64,000 nucleotides of DNA from Craspedostauros australis (lineage: Eukaryota > Bacillariophyta > Bacillariophyceae > Mastogloiales > Achnanthaceae), in assembly GCA_026770025.1 (NCBI GenBank), contig JAMXDE010000004.1, positions 806,001 to 870,000 of the forward strand, written 5' to 3'. A model generated the notes under the pieces. That model worked only from the letters and a program-made list of their open reading frames with translations, searched no databases and was not told the DNA's origin. This document shows positions 21,301 to 32,500 of this stretch, piece by piece. The translations under genes and the position numbers were made by a program. The stretch's first letter is position 1. Each line of letters begins with the position of its first letter.

Positions 21301-23175
21301 CGGAGGTGGGCGGTGTTCGGCGCTGGCCTCCAGAAGGGCATCGATTTCGGTCCACCCGAACAGTCTGAGCGGGAGTGATTTGGATGTGATGAGCTTGTGG
21401 ACAAAGGCTCTCCAGAATTCGTAGAATCGGTAGGTGGCATCGCGTCGCGTGGAAATGAGGCGGTCGAAGATGCGTTTCAAGTCGGTCTGGATCGTGTTGA
21501 GGTGCTCCGTCGCAAGCTTCTTGAGCGTGTCTTCCGAGCAGGAATGGATGTACTGCATGACAGCCTCGCCCACGCGGATGGCCTGGTCCTCCCATTCCTT
21601 GACCGTGATCGGGTCATGGCTGCTTGACTGGCCGGCGTTGGGGTTGTTGGCAGCGTTGTTGGCAGGGACCGCGGTTGGCCAGTTGTTCTGATTCTGCATT
21701 GCTACGGATCTGCTGGTGTTGAGCAAGGCATCCGCCAAACTGAACAGGACCTGGTGCAGAACGTCGAGGGTTGGGAAGTCGGACGTCCCGACCTTGGTGA
21801 TGAGGTATTCGGCCAGGTGGTTGAAGCCACCCTGCTTTTTGAATTTGTTGATCATGATCATTCGAACTTCCGGCAGGCCGCTGAGGTGGCTGACGTTCCA
21901 GTTACCCTTGGTGCCCTTGTAGAAGGTCCTCTTCTTGTTGAAGATGCAGGCCAGAACGGTGAGCAGGGTGCAGGGCCCGCCACGGTCGAGCTGGATGGCC
22001 AAATCGCGCGAAACCAAAGTCATGGCAAGGTACAGCGACTCCTGGACGCATTGACGTTCGTGATTTCCGATCTTTGCCGGTTGCTGCTCCACCAGGATGC
22101 TGATGATGGCCATCATGTACGTCTCCACAAAGCTCCGAGCCTCATGGCTTTGCGTGAAGTACTTGTTTGCTTCATTCAACGAATCCACAGCTGCCTTCCA
22201 CACGACTGTAGGTTGGTTGGTCGTGATGTTGCGTTGCGTTGCGTTGCGTTGTGTGTTGGATTGCATTGTGTTGTGAGGTTGTTGGTTGTTGCCGCGGTTG
22301 CAATGACGCAGATCGAGTACAGATCGAGTGCAGATCGAGGATAGAAAACAGTTGCGCAGAGGTGGAAGAAACGGCATGGCCAAAGGAAGCAGACACAGAG
22401 CGACAGCAACAGAGGATGCAAGATGTGTGAGTATGGAGTGCCACAAGCACAGTCCAAGTTATTCAGGCCATGCTACGAATGCAATTGGACGGCAAGACAA
22501 TCGCGGCTTGGTCGGTTGCTAGCCTTTGACAGGTCTAGTTGGTTTGGTTGGTCGCTTGGTTGCCTGGCTGACCGACTAGCTGGCTGACTGTTGGTGGGAA
22601 AGCATGCCACAAGATGGACTTGTGTCCTTGGCAGGCATCCAACCAGCAGCCGTATAAGCAGCCGTACAAGCAAGCAAGAACGAAGGGAAGACAAGAGCAA
22701 TCATCAGGCTGCTTGACATGCAGGCAGCGACCATGAGGAACGCCACGAGCCACGAGACGAAGCTCCTGCTGATCCTCTTCTTGGCGCAAAGAGGAAAGGA
22801 TGCTGCTGCAGATCATAGTCGCAGATTTCGGCTGGTTTCCGTGGAGTGATGTGACCGCAAGACGGTATGCCAAATTTTTCGCACGCTGCGGAATGACCCA
22901 CCTGTCTGTGATTTGTCCAACCCTGCTCCGACTTCGCTCCACAAACGAAGACTTTCCGGAGGCACCGCGCCATCCTCCCACTCGTAGGCCTTTGGTTGTG
23001 GATCTTCCGCCTCCTCCTGCGGTTGCTCCTCGTCTTCGTCGTCGTCGGATACGGCTGCAATCCCGGACGGGTTGTCGCCATTGTCGTTGTTCATCTTGTC
23101 GTCGTCCTCGTTCGTTTCGTTGTCCATTGCGCCGTTCGGTGGTTCAGGATTTCCGGGGCCTGTCCCAACCGTCAT
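12365..23175 (-). CDS. Giant ubiquitin-specific protease (USP9X/USP24/USP34-like), three exons
   Basis: This deubiquitinase removes ubiquitin from proteins. The joined exons are 22902-23175, 20047-22205 and 12365-19699; the introns (696 and 347 nt) have GT-AG ends and matching phase (1 and 0), giving about 3255 aa. Residues 1-90 are acidic. Residues of about 90-900 are helical, like the ARM-type N-terminus of large USPs. A ubiquitin-like segment precedes a second helical block. The catalytic core covers about residues 1830-2330: Cys box RNQGCTCYMNSVLQQ with the catalytic Cys1838 before Tyr; a zinc ribbon (CKECG and CDRCKK); then the His box VAQGGHYYSF with His2261 and WFRFDDEDVTPF. A Glu/Lys-rich linker and another helical region follow. 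One uncharacterised domain occurs twice, in exon 2 and at the extreme C-terminus (see findings). The family is secure; the ortholog within it is not. Confidence 0.88.
12398..12735 (-). other. C-terminal copy of the duplicated domain in the protease
   Basis: This codes for about 110 residues just before the stop. It shares with the exon 2 copy the ordered landmarks NGxY, FRC, HWYIS, PGT..DIDFY, PP..GW and GIEPTP. I do not recognise the domain family. Confidence 0.6.
20945..21292 (-). other. N-terminal copy of the duplicated domain in the protease
   Basis: Within exon 2 this encodes NGPY, LFRC, KWWFLS, PGTDRDIDYY, PPPRGW and GIDPPP in the same order as the C-terminal copy. The two lie more than 2,500 residues apart in the protein. 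Confidence 0.6.
22206..22901 (-). other. First intron of the protease gene
   Basis: The donor is CACAGACAG|GTGGGT and the acceptor CCTACAG|TCGTGTGG, phase 1 at both ends, rejoining as SQT-V-VWKAAV. At 696 nt it is long for a diatom. Four GCAAC pentamers in a row sit about 25-45 bases before the acceptor (plus-strand 22228-22250). Confidence 0.7.
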
Positions 23176-24077
23176 CTTCCTGCGATTTTTTGTGTGCGTG
23201 TCTCCAAGGTCGTGCTTCTTGTTGGATGGAGCTGAGCCAAACAGCGCGGAACCTGGTGTGTGGTTTTGCCGCGGTGGTTCTGCCTTTTAGCAGTCTCTCT
23301 TCTTGTGTGTTTCTGTGTGCGATCTTCTCCTTCTTCGCCTTTCTTCGTGCAAGTGCACGTTGTGCCGTGTCGTGTCACACAAACCGTGTTATCTCCATTC
23401 TCTCTCGTTGTATCGTTCGCTGTGTGGCATTTCCACGCTGCTGCGAACGCTGAGACCTTCGCGCGTGTTTGTGTTTCGGCAACGGCTTTGCTCTCCTCGA
23501 AACTCCATCCGTCGTGTGACGGAAGACGCAGAGGATCGTGACACCGCCCAAGATACTTCGATCGAGGCCGCGCTCGCGCTCGTTCGAGGTGTTTGATTCG
23601 CTGCGATATCAGAACAAGACTCAACAAGGACATGTATGGGACACATTTCAAGGGTTCGCACAACAGGTGCGCGATCGAATGCACATGGAGCAACCACGAC
23701 AGGACTTCATGAGACACAAACAAGACACAAAGAAGATACAGATGAGACAGATACCTACAGAGGCGACGCGCTCCGAACCCAACAGAAGGATCCAGACGCT
23801 GCAGAAAAACCTGTCAGCTCCCAATCACATAAACTATTGAATGGAAGTTAGATGAGAGTACATTGGTCTGAAATCAAACGAAAAGCTGCGGACGGAGCAT
23901 GACGAATGTGTCATATAGTACGATGGTATTATACAATGCTGCACAGTATGACTCTGTATTACCATACTCCGAGGAAGAATAATGGTGCAATTAGGTACGC
24001 AAGTGCTCTAGAATACTCTTGTTTGCATGATCTATGGTGATGTATGGAATAGTGCGCGAAGCTTGACTTGGGCAGAC
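23176..24077. other. Intergenic: protease promoter and 3' flank of the F-box/WD40 gene
   Basis: There are no supported genes. The part nearest the protease start is pyrimidine-rich on the plus strand. The 23880-24020 part is AT-rich with short inverted repeats. Confidence 0.45.
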
Positions 24078-25529
24078 TCAAGCCTTGATGTGTCGCAGGT
24101 GAAGTTGTTGACCTGCGCAATACGCGACAACATTCCCATTGTTTGGCAACAAGGACAATGCTTCGATACTGTCGCTCACATGCATCTCAAATACCTCCAT
24201 CTTGGTGGCAGCCTCTTCAGTCTCGTTGTTGTTGCTGTCGTTGTTGCCTGCACTGCTACCACTTGCATTGCTGGCATGCTTTTTGAACGCTTGGACGAGG
24301 CAGTCCGCAATCCTGGCGCTGTCACCGATGCTGGGTTCACCCTGCTTGTTGGATTTTTTGCCAACTCCCAACGACACAACTTGAACGACGCATTCGTTGG
24401 TCGTGCGGAAGAAGGAGTACATCAGCTTGGTCCCGTCGGCGCAGAACTGCATGTCGGAAATGTAGGGCTTGCTTTGCTTGTTCCTGCCCATGGCACCATG
24501 CAGCAGGTCAATGGTGTGCATCGCCTCCAAGGTGGGCAGCTGGAATTCTTGGATGGTCCAATCGCTGCATCCCACAAGGACGCTGGCACCATCGCGCGTC
24601 ACGACCATAGACGTGATGCGCACGGGCATGTCAGTGTCGTCGCCCACCACCGTCACTGTTGCAGGCTGGTGCCTTGATTCCATGTCATCGGGATTGGTCT
24701 GAACTGTGAGATGATTCTTCCATTGCACTGCGACCATCGACCGGCCATCCGGAAACAGCGTCGCAAAGTTGTAGATTACATCATCCATCTTCAGCAACGG
24801 GAATTTATCATGCTCACACACAACAGGAATCGAGATGGAACTTACATTCCAGACCATGGCAACATCCTGATAGTCCAGAGCTACCAATTGATTGCTGCAC
24901 GCGCCAGCTGGGAAGGACAGGGTCTCGATGAAAGACGAAGTGTTCCAGCACTGCACAGTGACAAGATTATGAAATCCGGTGCACTGCGACTGCAACGACA
25001 CATCGCCACTGGTTGTGTTTGATTGGCTCCACAGACGGATGGTCTTGTCAACGCTAGATGACGCCAAGAACCTGCCATCTCGCGAGAAGGTGACATGCAG
25101 CACCTCCCGCTTGTGGCCTGTTAGCTTGGAATGATACTTGCTGCCGCGCCATTGGTCCCACAGCAGGATGGAGGAGGATTGGTGACGCACCATGGCAATG
25201 CTCTGGCACTGGCTCTTGGGCGCAAAGACGATGGCATTGATGCGATGGGGCATCGCAAAGTTGCGCTGTGGCCATGGCGGAAAGCAGGTCATTCGGCTGG
25301 ATCCTGGCTGCGATTTGCCCAGCATGTGCTTCTTGGAGGTCTTCCACATGTTGATGCTGCACGTGACGACGTGGTTCCAGGTTGGCCGATCCAAGAATGG
25401 CAGAATGTGACGCACAATGATAACGATTGGCAGCTTTGGCAGACTCTGCTCCGGAAAAGAAGGGAGTAACGAGGACACAGATATGGTGTGCTGCATGCTG
25501 GCCATCTGTTCATTGTCCATGTGGTCCAT
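24078..25529 (-). CDS. F-box-like and WD40-repeat protein
   Basis: The protein is 483 aa from the ATG at 25529; earlier codons in frame lack an ATG. Residues of about 30-60 (LPKLPIVIIVRHILPFLDRPTWNHVVTCSINMW) resemble the F-box-like segment that precedes WD40 domains in many diatom proteins. WD40 repeats follow: one reads INAIVFAPKS...SILLWDQW; the clearest reads LTGHKREVLHVTFSRDGRFLASSSVDKTIRLW; later, weaker repeats reach the end. A low-complexity Ser/Asn/Glu insertion lies near the C-terminus. F-box/WD40 proteins act as substrate receptors of SCF ubiquitin ligases, so a ubiquitin role is plausible, especially beside the deubiquitinase, but the F-box is divergent. WD40 is secure; the ligase role is inferred. 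Confidence 0.75.
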   Translation of the reverse strand: MDHMDNEQMASMQHTISVSSLLPSFPEQSLPKLPIVIIVRHILPFLDRPTWNHVVTCSINMWKTSKKHMLGKSQPGSSRMTCFPPWPQRNFAMPHRINAIVFAPKSQCQSIAMVRHQSSSILLWDQWRGSKYHSKLTGHKREVLHVTFSRDGRFLASSSVDKTIRLWSQSNTTSGDVSLQSQCTGFHNLVTVQCWNTSSFIETLSFPAGACSNQLVALDYQDVAMVWNVSSISIPVVCEHDKFPLLKMDDVIYNFATLFPDGRSMVAVQWKNHLTVQTNPDDMESRHQPATVTVVGDDTDMPVRITSMVVTRDGASVLVGCSDWTIQEFQLPTLEAMHTIDLLHGAMGRNKQSKPYISDMQFCADGTKLMYSFFRTTNECVVQVVSLGVGKKSNKQGEPSIGDSARIADCLVQAFKKHASNASGSSAGNNDSNNNETEEAATKMEVFEMHVSDSIEALSLLPNNGNVVAYCAGQQLHLRHIKA

Positions 25530-26518
25530 GTTGCACTTGCCATGTTGACTGCATGATCGTCTGCATCCAAGCACATTCCTGTCCGATGAATGTCACTGTG
25601 ACCGCAATTGCGTCTGTGCTTGGCCTGCTGGATATTGCAATGACTGCATTGCTGTTCATGCTTCTTGACAACAGCCCGGGCGATCTTGTGGATGATCATG
25701 TTGCATTCATCAATTTGGGAGGTGTCGAGCGCTTGTCAAGTTGACTTTGCCATGTGTTGAACCAATGCGATGAGACAACGCCAGTGGATGATGCTCTTGT
25801 CGTCGCTGTCGTTGTTGCCACTGCCACTGCCACTGCCACTGCCGCTGGAGCTAATGACTGGTCATTTGTGGAAACAGAACAATCGTCAGGAACGCCGACA
25901 TGAATGAATGGAGGAACAAGTCGCTGGTATGGTGATTGATGTGTGATCATGTCACTTGTCAATCCGATGGTTGTTCTACCATGAAGTCTCCAACAACGCG
26001 AACTTGTATCACAAGAAGAACGGCGGCAAAGACGATGTTTTTGGGCGTGAACAAGCGCGTTTTTTGTGTCGTACTCGTCAATGACAACCTCACCCGAATC
26101 GATCGACGCTGTCCCTATTCTACACCGGAGGTAGTAGACTAGGCGCAGATTCAACCTGAATGCGAAATCTGTCCAAATCAAGCATAAAAATCAATCCAAA
26201 TACGACAAAACCATAATTAGGTATCGAAATGAATACATCGCCGCGACTCCAGACGAAAGCGTTGTGTCGAAAACCAAGCAAGAGACACCACAAGAGCCCA
26301 GACATCAAACCACGTCCCAACCGTTGCACTTTGGAGACTGTTCATGTCTACGAGCAGTACTCGACTCTCTGCTCTGCACTGCATCGCCGCGCATTGATCC
26401 CATCTTGTGTCCACCCTCCTCGCTCGTTGACTCGCTCACCAAGAGTATCCACCTGAGAGGCAGCCACAGAGCAAGGCACGAACCCCAAAGCAACAAACAT
26501 CAAGCCAAAGCAAACAGC
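25530..26518. promoter_or_regulatory. Divergent intergenic region (shared promoter candidate)
   Basis: This 989-base stretch separates the start of the F-box/WD40 gene (-) from the start of the giant low-complexity gene (+), so both promoters lie here. A six-base tandem repeat (CCACTG) runs over 25817-25843. No consensus TATA box stands out. Confidence 0.35.
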
Positions 26519-29500
26519 ATGAAGTCAAATCCACCCCAGGATTCGCCGCTGGCATTGCGCGTGTCGCGACGCAGACGCGGCGTTCCGAGAGCCTCGGCAG
26601 GCAGACCTCCTGCTGCGGGGGGCGACGAGGCCTTCTTCAAGGAGCAGGATGCTTTGCTCATGCAGACGAAGCGGAGGAAGCGCAAGTCGGAGGGCGATAA
26701 TGACAATGACAGTGAAGACGACGGCGACAACGACGACAACGACGATGATAAGAAGATTGCCGCCACCGACGATGACAACGACGATGACAACGACGATGAC
26801 AACGACGATGACAACGAAGGCGACAACGACAATGATGACGACAATGATGACGAGGAAGCCATGGATGACAACAACGACGATGTTAATGCATCCGAGAAGG
26901 AGGCAAAGGACGACCAGGAGAGCGACAAGGAGAGTGGCTCTGACAAGGCTGCGTCCGCGCCATCCGTCGCTCCAACCACCAGAACTCGGAAGAGACGAGC
27001 AGAGCCTGCCAAGAAACCTAAGGCAGTAGTTAAGAAGGCTGCGGCTAAGTCACCACAGCCAAAGGACGCAGAAGACGACGGCGATGACGATGGCACGGAT
27101 GATGCATCGGAGGTGGACGAAGCACCTCCAACCAAATCATCAGACACGTCGAACGCGAGAAAACAAGATCGGAAAGCAGGTGCCAAAAAGGCACGACGGA
27201 AGACGACCAGCAAGAGAGCTTCGTCTCCGCCCATCGGCATAGGAAAGGATAGCGGTGAAGACGGTGAAGATGACAAAGATGATAGTGATCGCGACGATGG
27301 AAACATCGATGCCGACAACGACAAGGACAACAACAACGATGATCGTGATGAAGGCGAAGACAAGGGCAAGAGCAAAGCCAAACGCGCTAACGTCGACATC
27401 AACGATCGTAACCGCAACAAACGTGACAACAAAGGCAACCCTAGCGAGAGTGACGAGGATACCGAAGTTAACACCAACACCAATTCCGATGCTCGCACTC
27501 GTGTTGCCGCCACAACCAACAGCAAAAAGTCACCAGCGACACGAACCTCGAAACGGCAGTCGGGCAGACGATCGCCGCTGCCACAAACGTCCACTACTGC
27601 ATCCACTTCAACGCAACCAACTTCCTCCTCCTCCGACAAGGACCGACCCCGAAGACAGACCAGCCGACAAGCTCCTCAAGCAGCGGCCCCATTGTCCGCT
27701 GGCAAAAAGGAGAAACTCGACGATGCAAGCGGCGATGAGTCCGACGATGGCCAACCGAGCGCCACCCGTTCGCCCATCAACCAAGGCCTCGATGCCACGG
27801 ACACGTCAGCCCGAACGACACCCTCGGAAGCTCACGACAAGGAAGGAGACGACGCAAAGCGCAGCAAATCCGACAACGAGCATGGCACTCACGTCGTCTC
27901 GCCCACGGAACTCAGCGGCGACGCGTCTGCCGCCGAAAGCGAGACCCGCAAGTCCACCAACGAGGCCTCCAAATCTCAGCGACGCAGCAAACGAACGAAG
28001 GAGAGCGAGTTGCCCAATCGCGACAGCAAGGATGAGGACAAGAAGTCGCCAGAAGCAAAACCGAAACCCATTCCCGTCCGCAGATCGACGAGGAGGTCGA
28101 GGGCGACTGCGAGGTACGGCATAAACGATAAGGCGTCTGGTCCCTACAGCGATGGCGACGGGGGCAACGTTACCGAGAACGACAAGGGCAAGGGAAAGGA
28201 TAACGACGACGAAGATGGTGGAGATCACAGTGGCGATGATGATGGCGAGAACACCAATTCCGAGTCTGACAAACGCAACAACAAAGAGAACGACAAGGGC
28301 AGTGATCAAGACGAAGACGATACTGATGATGACGGTGACGGTGATTCAAAACCAATTGAGGTTGATGGACCGGCAGAAAGCAATAGCGATGCCGACACTG
28401 CCAACAACAAGCCGGAATCGGAATCGGTGGCAAAGGATGCAGTCGAATCGGCACCAAATCAGCTGAAATCAACCACATCTCTTCCCACTTCGAACAGTGA
28501 CTCTTCCGACACGAAGCAAAGCGCGAAGGAAGACGATGAACCTTCAAAGCTTGCAGCATCGCCATCACAACCCTCGCCATCGTCTTCGTCAATGCCCAGC
28601 GAAAACAAATCTACCGTGAAACCCACACAAGAGAAGGGCGACGAGACTGATACACCAAAAGACGTTGTTGCAGAGCAGGCCGTGGCTGACACGGCGGAGG
28701 ATGCCAAAGATGAAGAGCCAAAGGAAAGCGATGCAGTCGAGCCAATGGAAAAGGCAGGCCAAATAGAGGAGGATATGCAAGTCGTCACAGCTGATGACAG
28801 TGCAGATACTCCGCACAACAACGTTGCCAACGCCATGCGAGCTCCCGATCTTGAACTTGATTCCAATGCCGAAGCGAACGAACAATCTGGTTCGCTCGGA
28901 ACAAGAAAACGGAGACGGAGCGAGGACGGAAACGATGAGCCTGCCAAACGCAAAGAGGCAAAATCTGAACAGCAAAATGACACGATGGACGTTGATGATG
29001 GCGACGGCGACGGCGATGAAAGTACTGAACCAGACACGGGAGCTAGTGCCAAGGCTACTACAGAATCCAGCAGCCCAGCTGGGAGTGAAAACAAGGATAA
29101 GGACAAGGATGAGCAGGAGGTTCAGCAAGAGGCTGAGGCTGAGGATGGCGCCGATGTGAAAATGAAAGATAGTGTGACTGATGCAGCAACTGCAACAGAA
29201 TCACAAGGCACGAAGGAGTCCAAGGAAAAAGATGAAACCGAATCTACGCCAGCGTCAAAGACAGCGGCCGAAACGACAAGCACTGATCCCAGCAGCACAT
29301 CGACACCCACATCTCCTGTTGAGGACGAATCTGCATCTACATCTACATCTGTATCTACACCTGCACACACACCACCTTCGAAATTGGGACAGTCTTTTGC
29401 AACATCGTCAGCAACATCATCAGCAACATCATCAGCACCACAATCGACAACAGATCACAATGTGGAAGCAATCTCCGTCACTCTGAAAGACGCGACCTCA

Positions 29501-32500
29501 ACCATACCTGCATCTGCGCTTGCACCTGAACAAATAACGTCTCAACAAGCAAACCCAGGAGATTCAGCTTCTCTGCCTGTTGGAACCAGCACTGAAACAC
29601 AGAAAACGCAGGCACCATCTGTATCCACATCAGTATCTCCAACTGCTGCTGCAGTTGACGCGGCTCCTACCAATACCACTGACACCATCACCGGCGCCGT
29701 CGCCGTCACTGTCGCTTCTACTGCCCCACAACGCCCACCTGAGGAATCGGCTTCTCCAAGTGCTCCTGATTCTGCCGATCCCGCAAATGCAGCAGATATG
29801 ACAAGCACGAGTGATGTAGCAAGTTTGCCTTCCATTCCACGGGATGCTTCAGTGACGCAGTCTGCGACTAAAGCTCTCGAAGAGCAAAAGAGCAGTGATG
29901 GCAAAGCGGCTGGACCTCCTCATGGTGCCAACAAAGATGCATCTCCACCACGAGACGGCGCCTCTCCAAAGGCACAGTCACAGCCACAGGTACGACCGCA
30001 AGCTACGGAAACTGCTGCGACGGAACCGTCTGATGGCGGTAAGAGTAGCGTCACCAATGAATCGACTCCAACACCATCCCAGCAGGCACAGGCGCATGCA
30101 TTACCCATATCAAAACCACCAACGGCGGAAGACACGACTACAGACAAAGGTACAGCACATGGCGATAGTTCTGCTATCGCAAAGCCAAACATTGACTCAC
30201 TTGCGTCCAAGGTGGATTACTCATCTCGAAATGGGCTGGGTCCGATGGAAGTCGATTCTCCTCCGGCAAAGTACAATCAGATGCAGCAAAAGCAAGCTGA
30301 AGATAGCAAGAGCGCGACCGGAGCAACGCAAATTGGCGCAGCTGATGTTGGCAGAACCAAGAATCCCGATAGCGCAGATGGGGATGCTGTTGTCACTGAT
30401 AGCGCCAACGGCAAGACTCCAACTTCGGATACTGCAGAAGGCTCCACCACAATTCTTGACGGCGGAACAAAGCCACAGCATAAAGTCGTGAATCCTGACC
30501 CGTCCGGCAAGTCATCACCAAACGGCTCACAAACTGTGAAGGAAAGCCCGAGTGCCAAATCCACGATCGAGAAACCGGCAGGAGCGCAGCCACAGAATAC
30601 CAGCGCACCAAGTCAATCGAACAACGGACCCAATGACACAAAGCATGCATCCAACAGCCTCGACTCTCCAGTGTCAGAAGACACAAAACAGTCTACTGGT
30701 GACAAGGCTCAGGCAAAGGGGGAATGCGTCGATCCGAAGGAAACAGTCGCTAACAGTCAGGCGGTTGCTCTCCCTCCAGCTGTTGCATCATCCAACAGTA
30801 AAATGGATGACAGTCCGCTTCCAAAACCGACGAAAATGGAAACTGAGACGACCGCTTCCAAAACGGCGACAGCACTGTGCGAGTCCGCCACTATGAAGTC
30901 GGCAGGTCAAGCATCAACCAATTTAGCTCAAGAGCCATCATCCGAAGGTGGAGAGGATCAAATTGACGGCGAAGCCAGAATGCGTGGTCGGAACACAGAT
31001 ACATCATCTCAAGATCATCAAAAAGAAGAGAAGGGCACATCCACGAAACTTCGTGAACTTGCGATTGATCCAACTGTGACCAAGGATTTGGCATCCAACG
31101 ACCCAACAGAAGCCAAACCAGACAAGCCAATGGTCTCACCGAAGATGAATTCAGTACCAACAGGGACAATCACCGTTCCGTCTCAGCAACCGCAGCTGCA
31201 ACCGCAACCACAACCACAACCGCAAATTGACACACAGGTCGTTGACATGGAAGTTGAACAACAAGTCGAGACCATCAGCAGTGCACCAAAGCAGGCTCCT
31301 GTTCCAGTGTTGTCGCAACCAAGCACGACGGCCACTCAGCAGAATTTGACACTATCAGTTGCCAAAGAATCTCACCCTATTCACCAACGTCCAGAAGCAA
31401 CGTTCGATACGCGGGACGATGCGCAGCACAAAGCAACAGCACAGCCAGATGCTCTTCCGACTGACGGAGAATCCGCGGCACCTCCACGGACAGCAGGAAC
31501 GGACAAGCTCCAAGCAAGCGTGACAAACAACACGACAACTGCAATGCCCGCAAACGATGCTGAAGTCGTTGCCTCAGGTACCGCGACAAAGGACGCAGCA
31601 CTGGCTGAATCAAGCGTCGGAGCACTTACCACAACTACCCCGGCAGCTGGAGGGATCAAACCAAACGTGGCTGATAAGACACCGAAATCTAACGCCGAGG
31701 TTAGTCTGATACACACGCAGAAAGAGGAACAGCAGCAGCAACAACAACAACAACAACAGGCGTCACAACAACAGGCGCCACAACAGCAGCAAGCTCTCAA
31801 GACCACGGCAGCGCGTTCAACGCCTTCCGTGCCTTCAGCACATTCAACACCAACAATGCAAACACCGAACGCGTCTGAACAGAACAAGCTGACCGTTGAG
31901 CAGAAAGAACTCGAGGCACCTGCGACCGCCGAAGCGGACATCAAGAAGAAGTCGATTCTTCCAACACAGACCTATGCTTCCACTGTTGCACACATGCTAT
32001 CAGCATCAACATCTGCAGTACAATCGATGATGCACAATGTGGACACCACGAGCAGTGCGAAAATGGCGTTGGGTGTGAGCAAAAGCAACGGGACAGCAAA
32101 CGATCCATCACCTTCGAAGGAAAGCATTGGCAAAAGTCCCTCTATATCGAATGCACCAAAGCCGCAATCAGATACCGCGGTGGCACCAGGAGTTTCGGTT
32201 CAACCGATGATTCAACCGATGGCGCAGTCGGCGAAACCCACAACCACAACCATAGCCAACATTTTCCGTACCTCGACATCCACACCGGCCGCTGCAGAAC
32301 CAACGCAGATGGAAGTTGAACCTGAAGCCAAGAACACAGAAGCAAAAGCCAACGGTCAAGCAACCACCTCCAAAACTGCGACGCCAACAGCAGACGTCGT
32401 CGCCAGCACTACTGCACGAGTTCTACCAACTGCACAGACTCAGACGGAGACGGAGACGCAGCCGAAGATAGTCGCACCAACAACGGCGTCACCACCGGTA

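Noticed and set aside
26500..27639. 379-codon Ser/Leu-rich minus-strand frame
   Set aside because: It is the antisense of the Asp/Asn/Lys-rich tract of the giant gene; a shadow frame.
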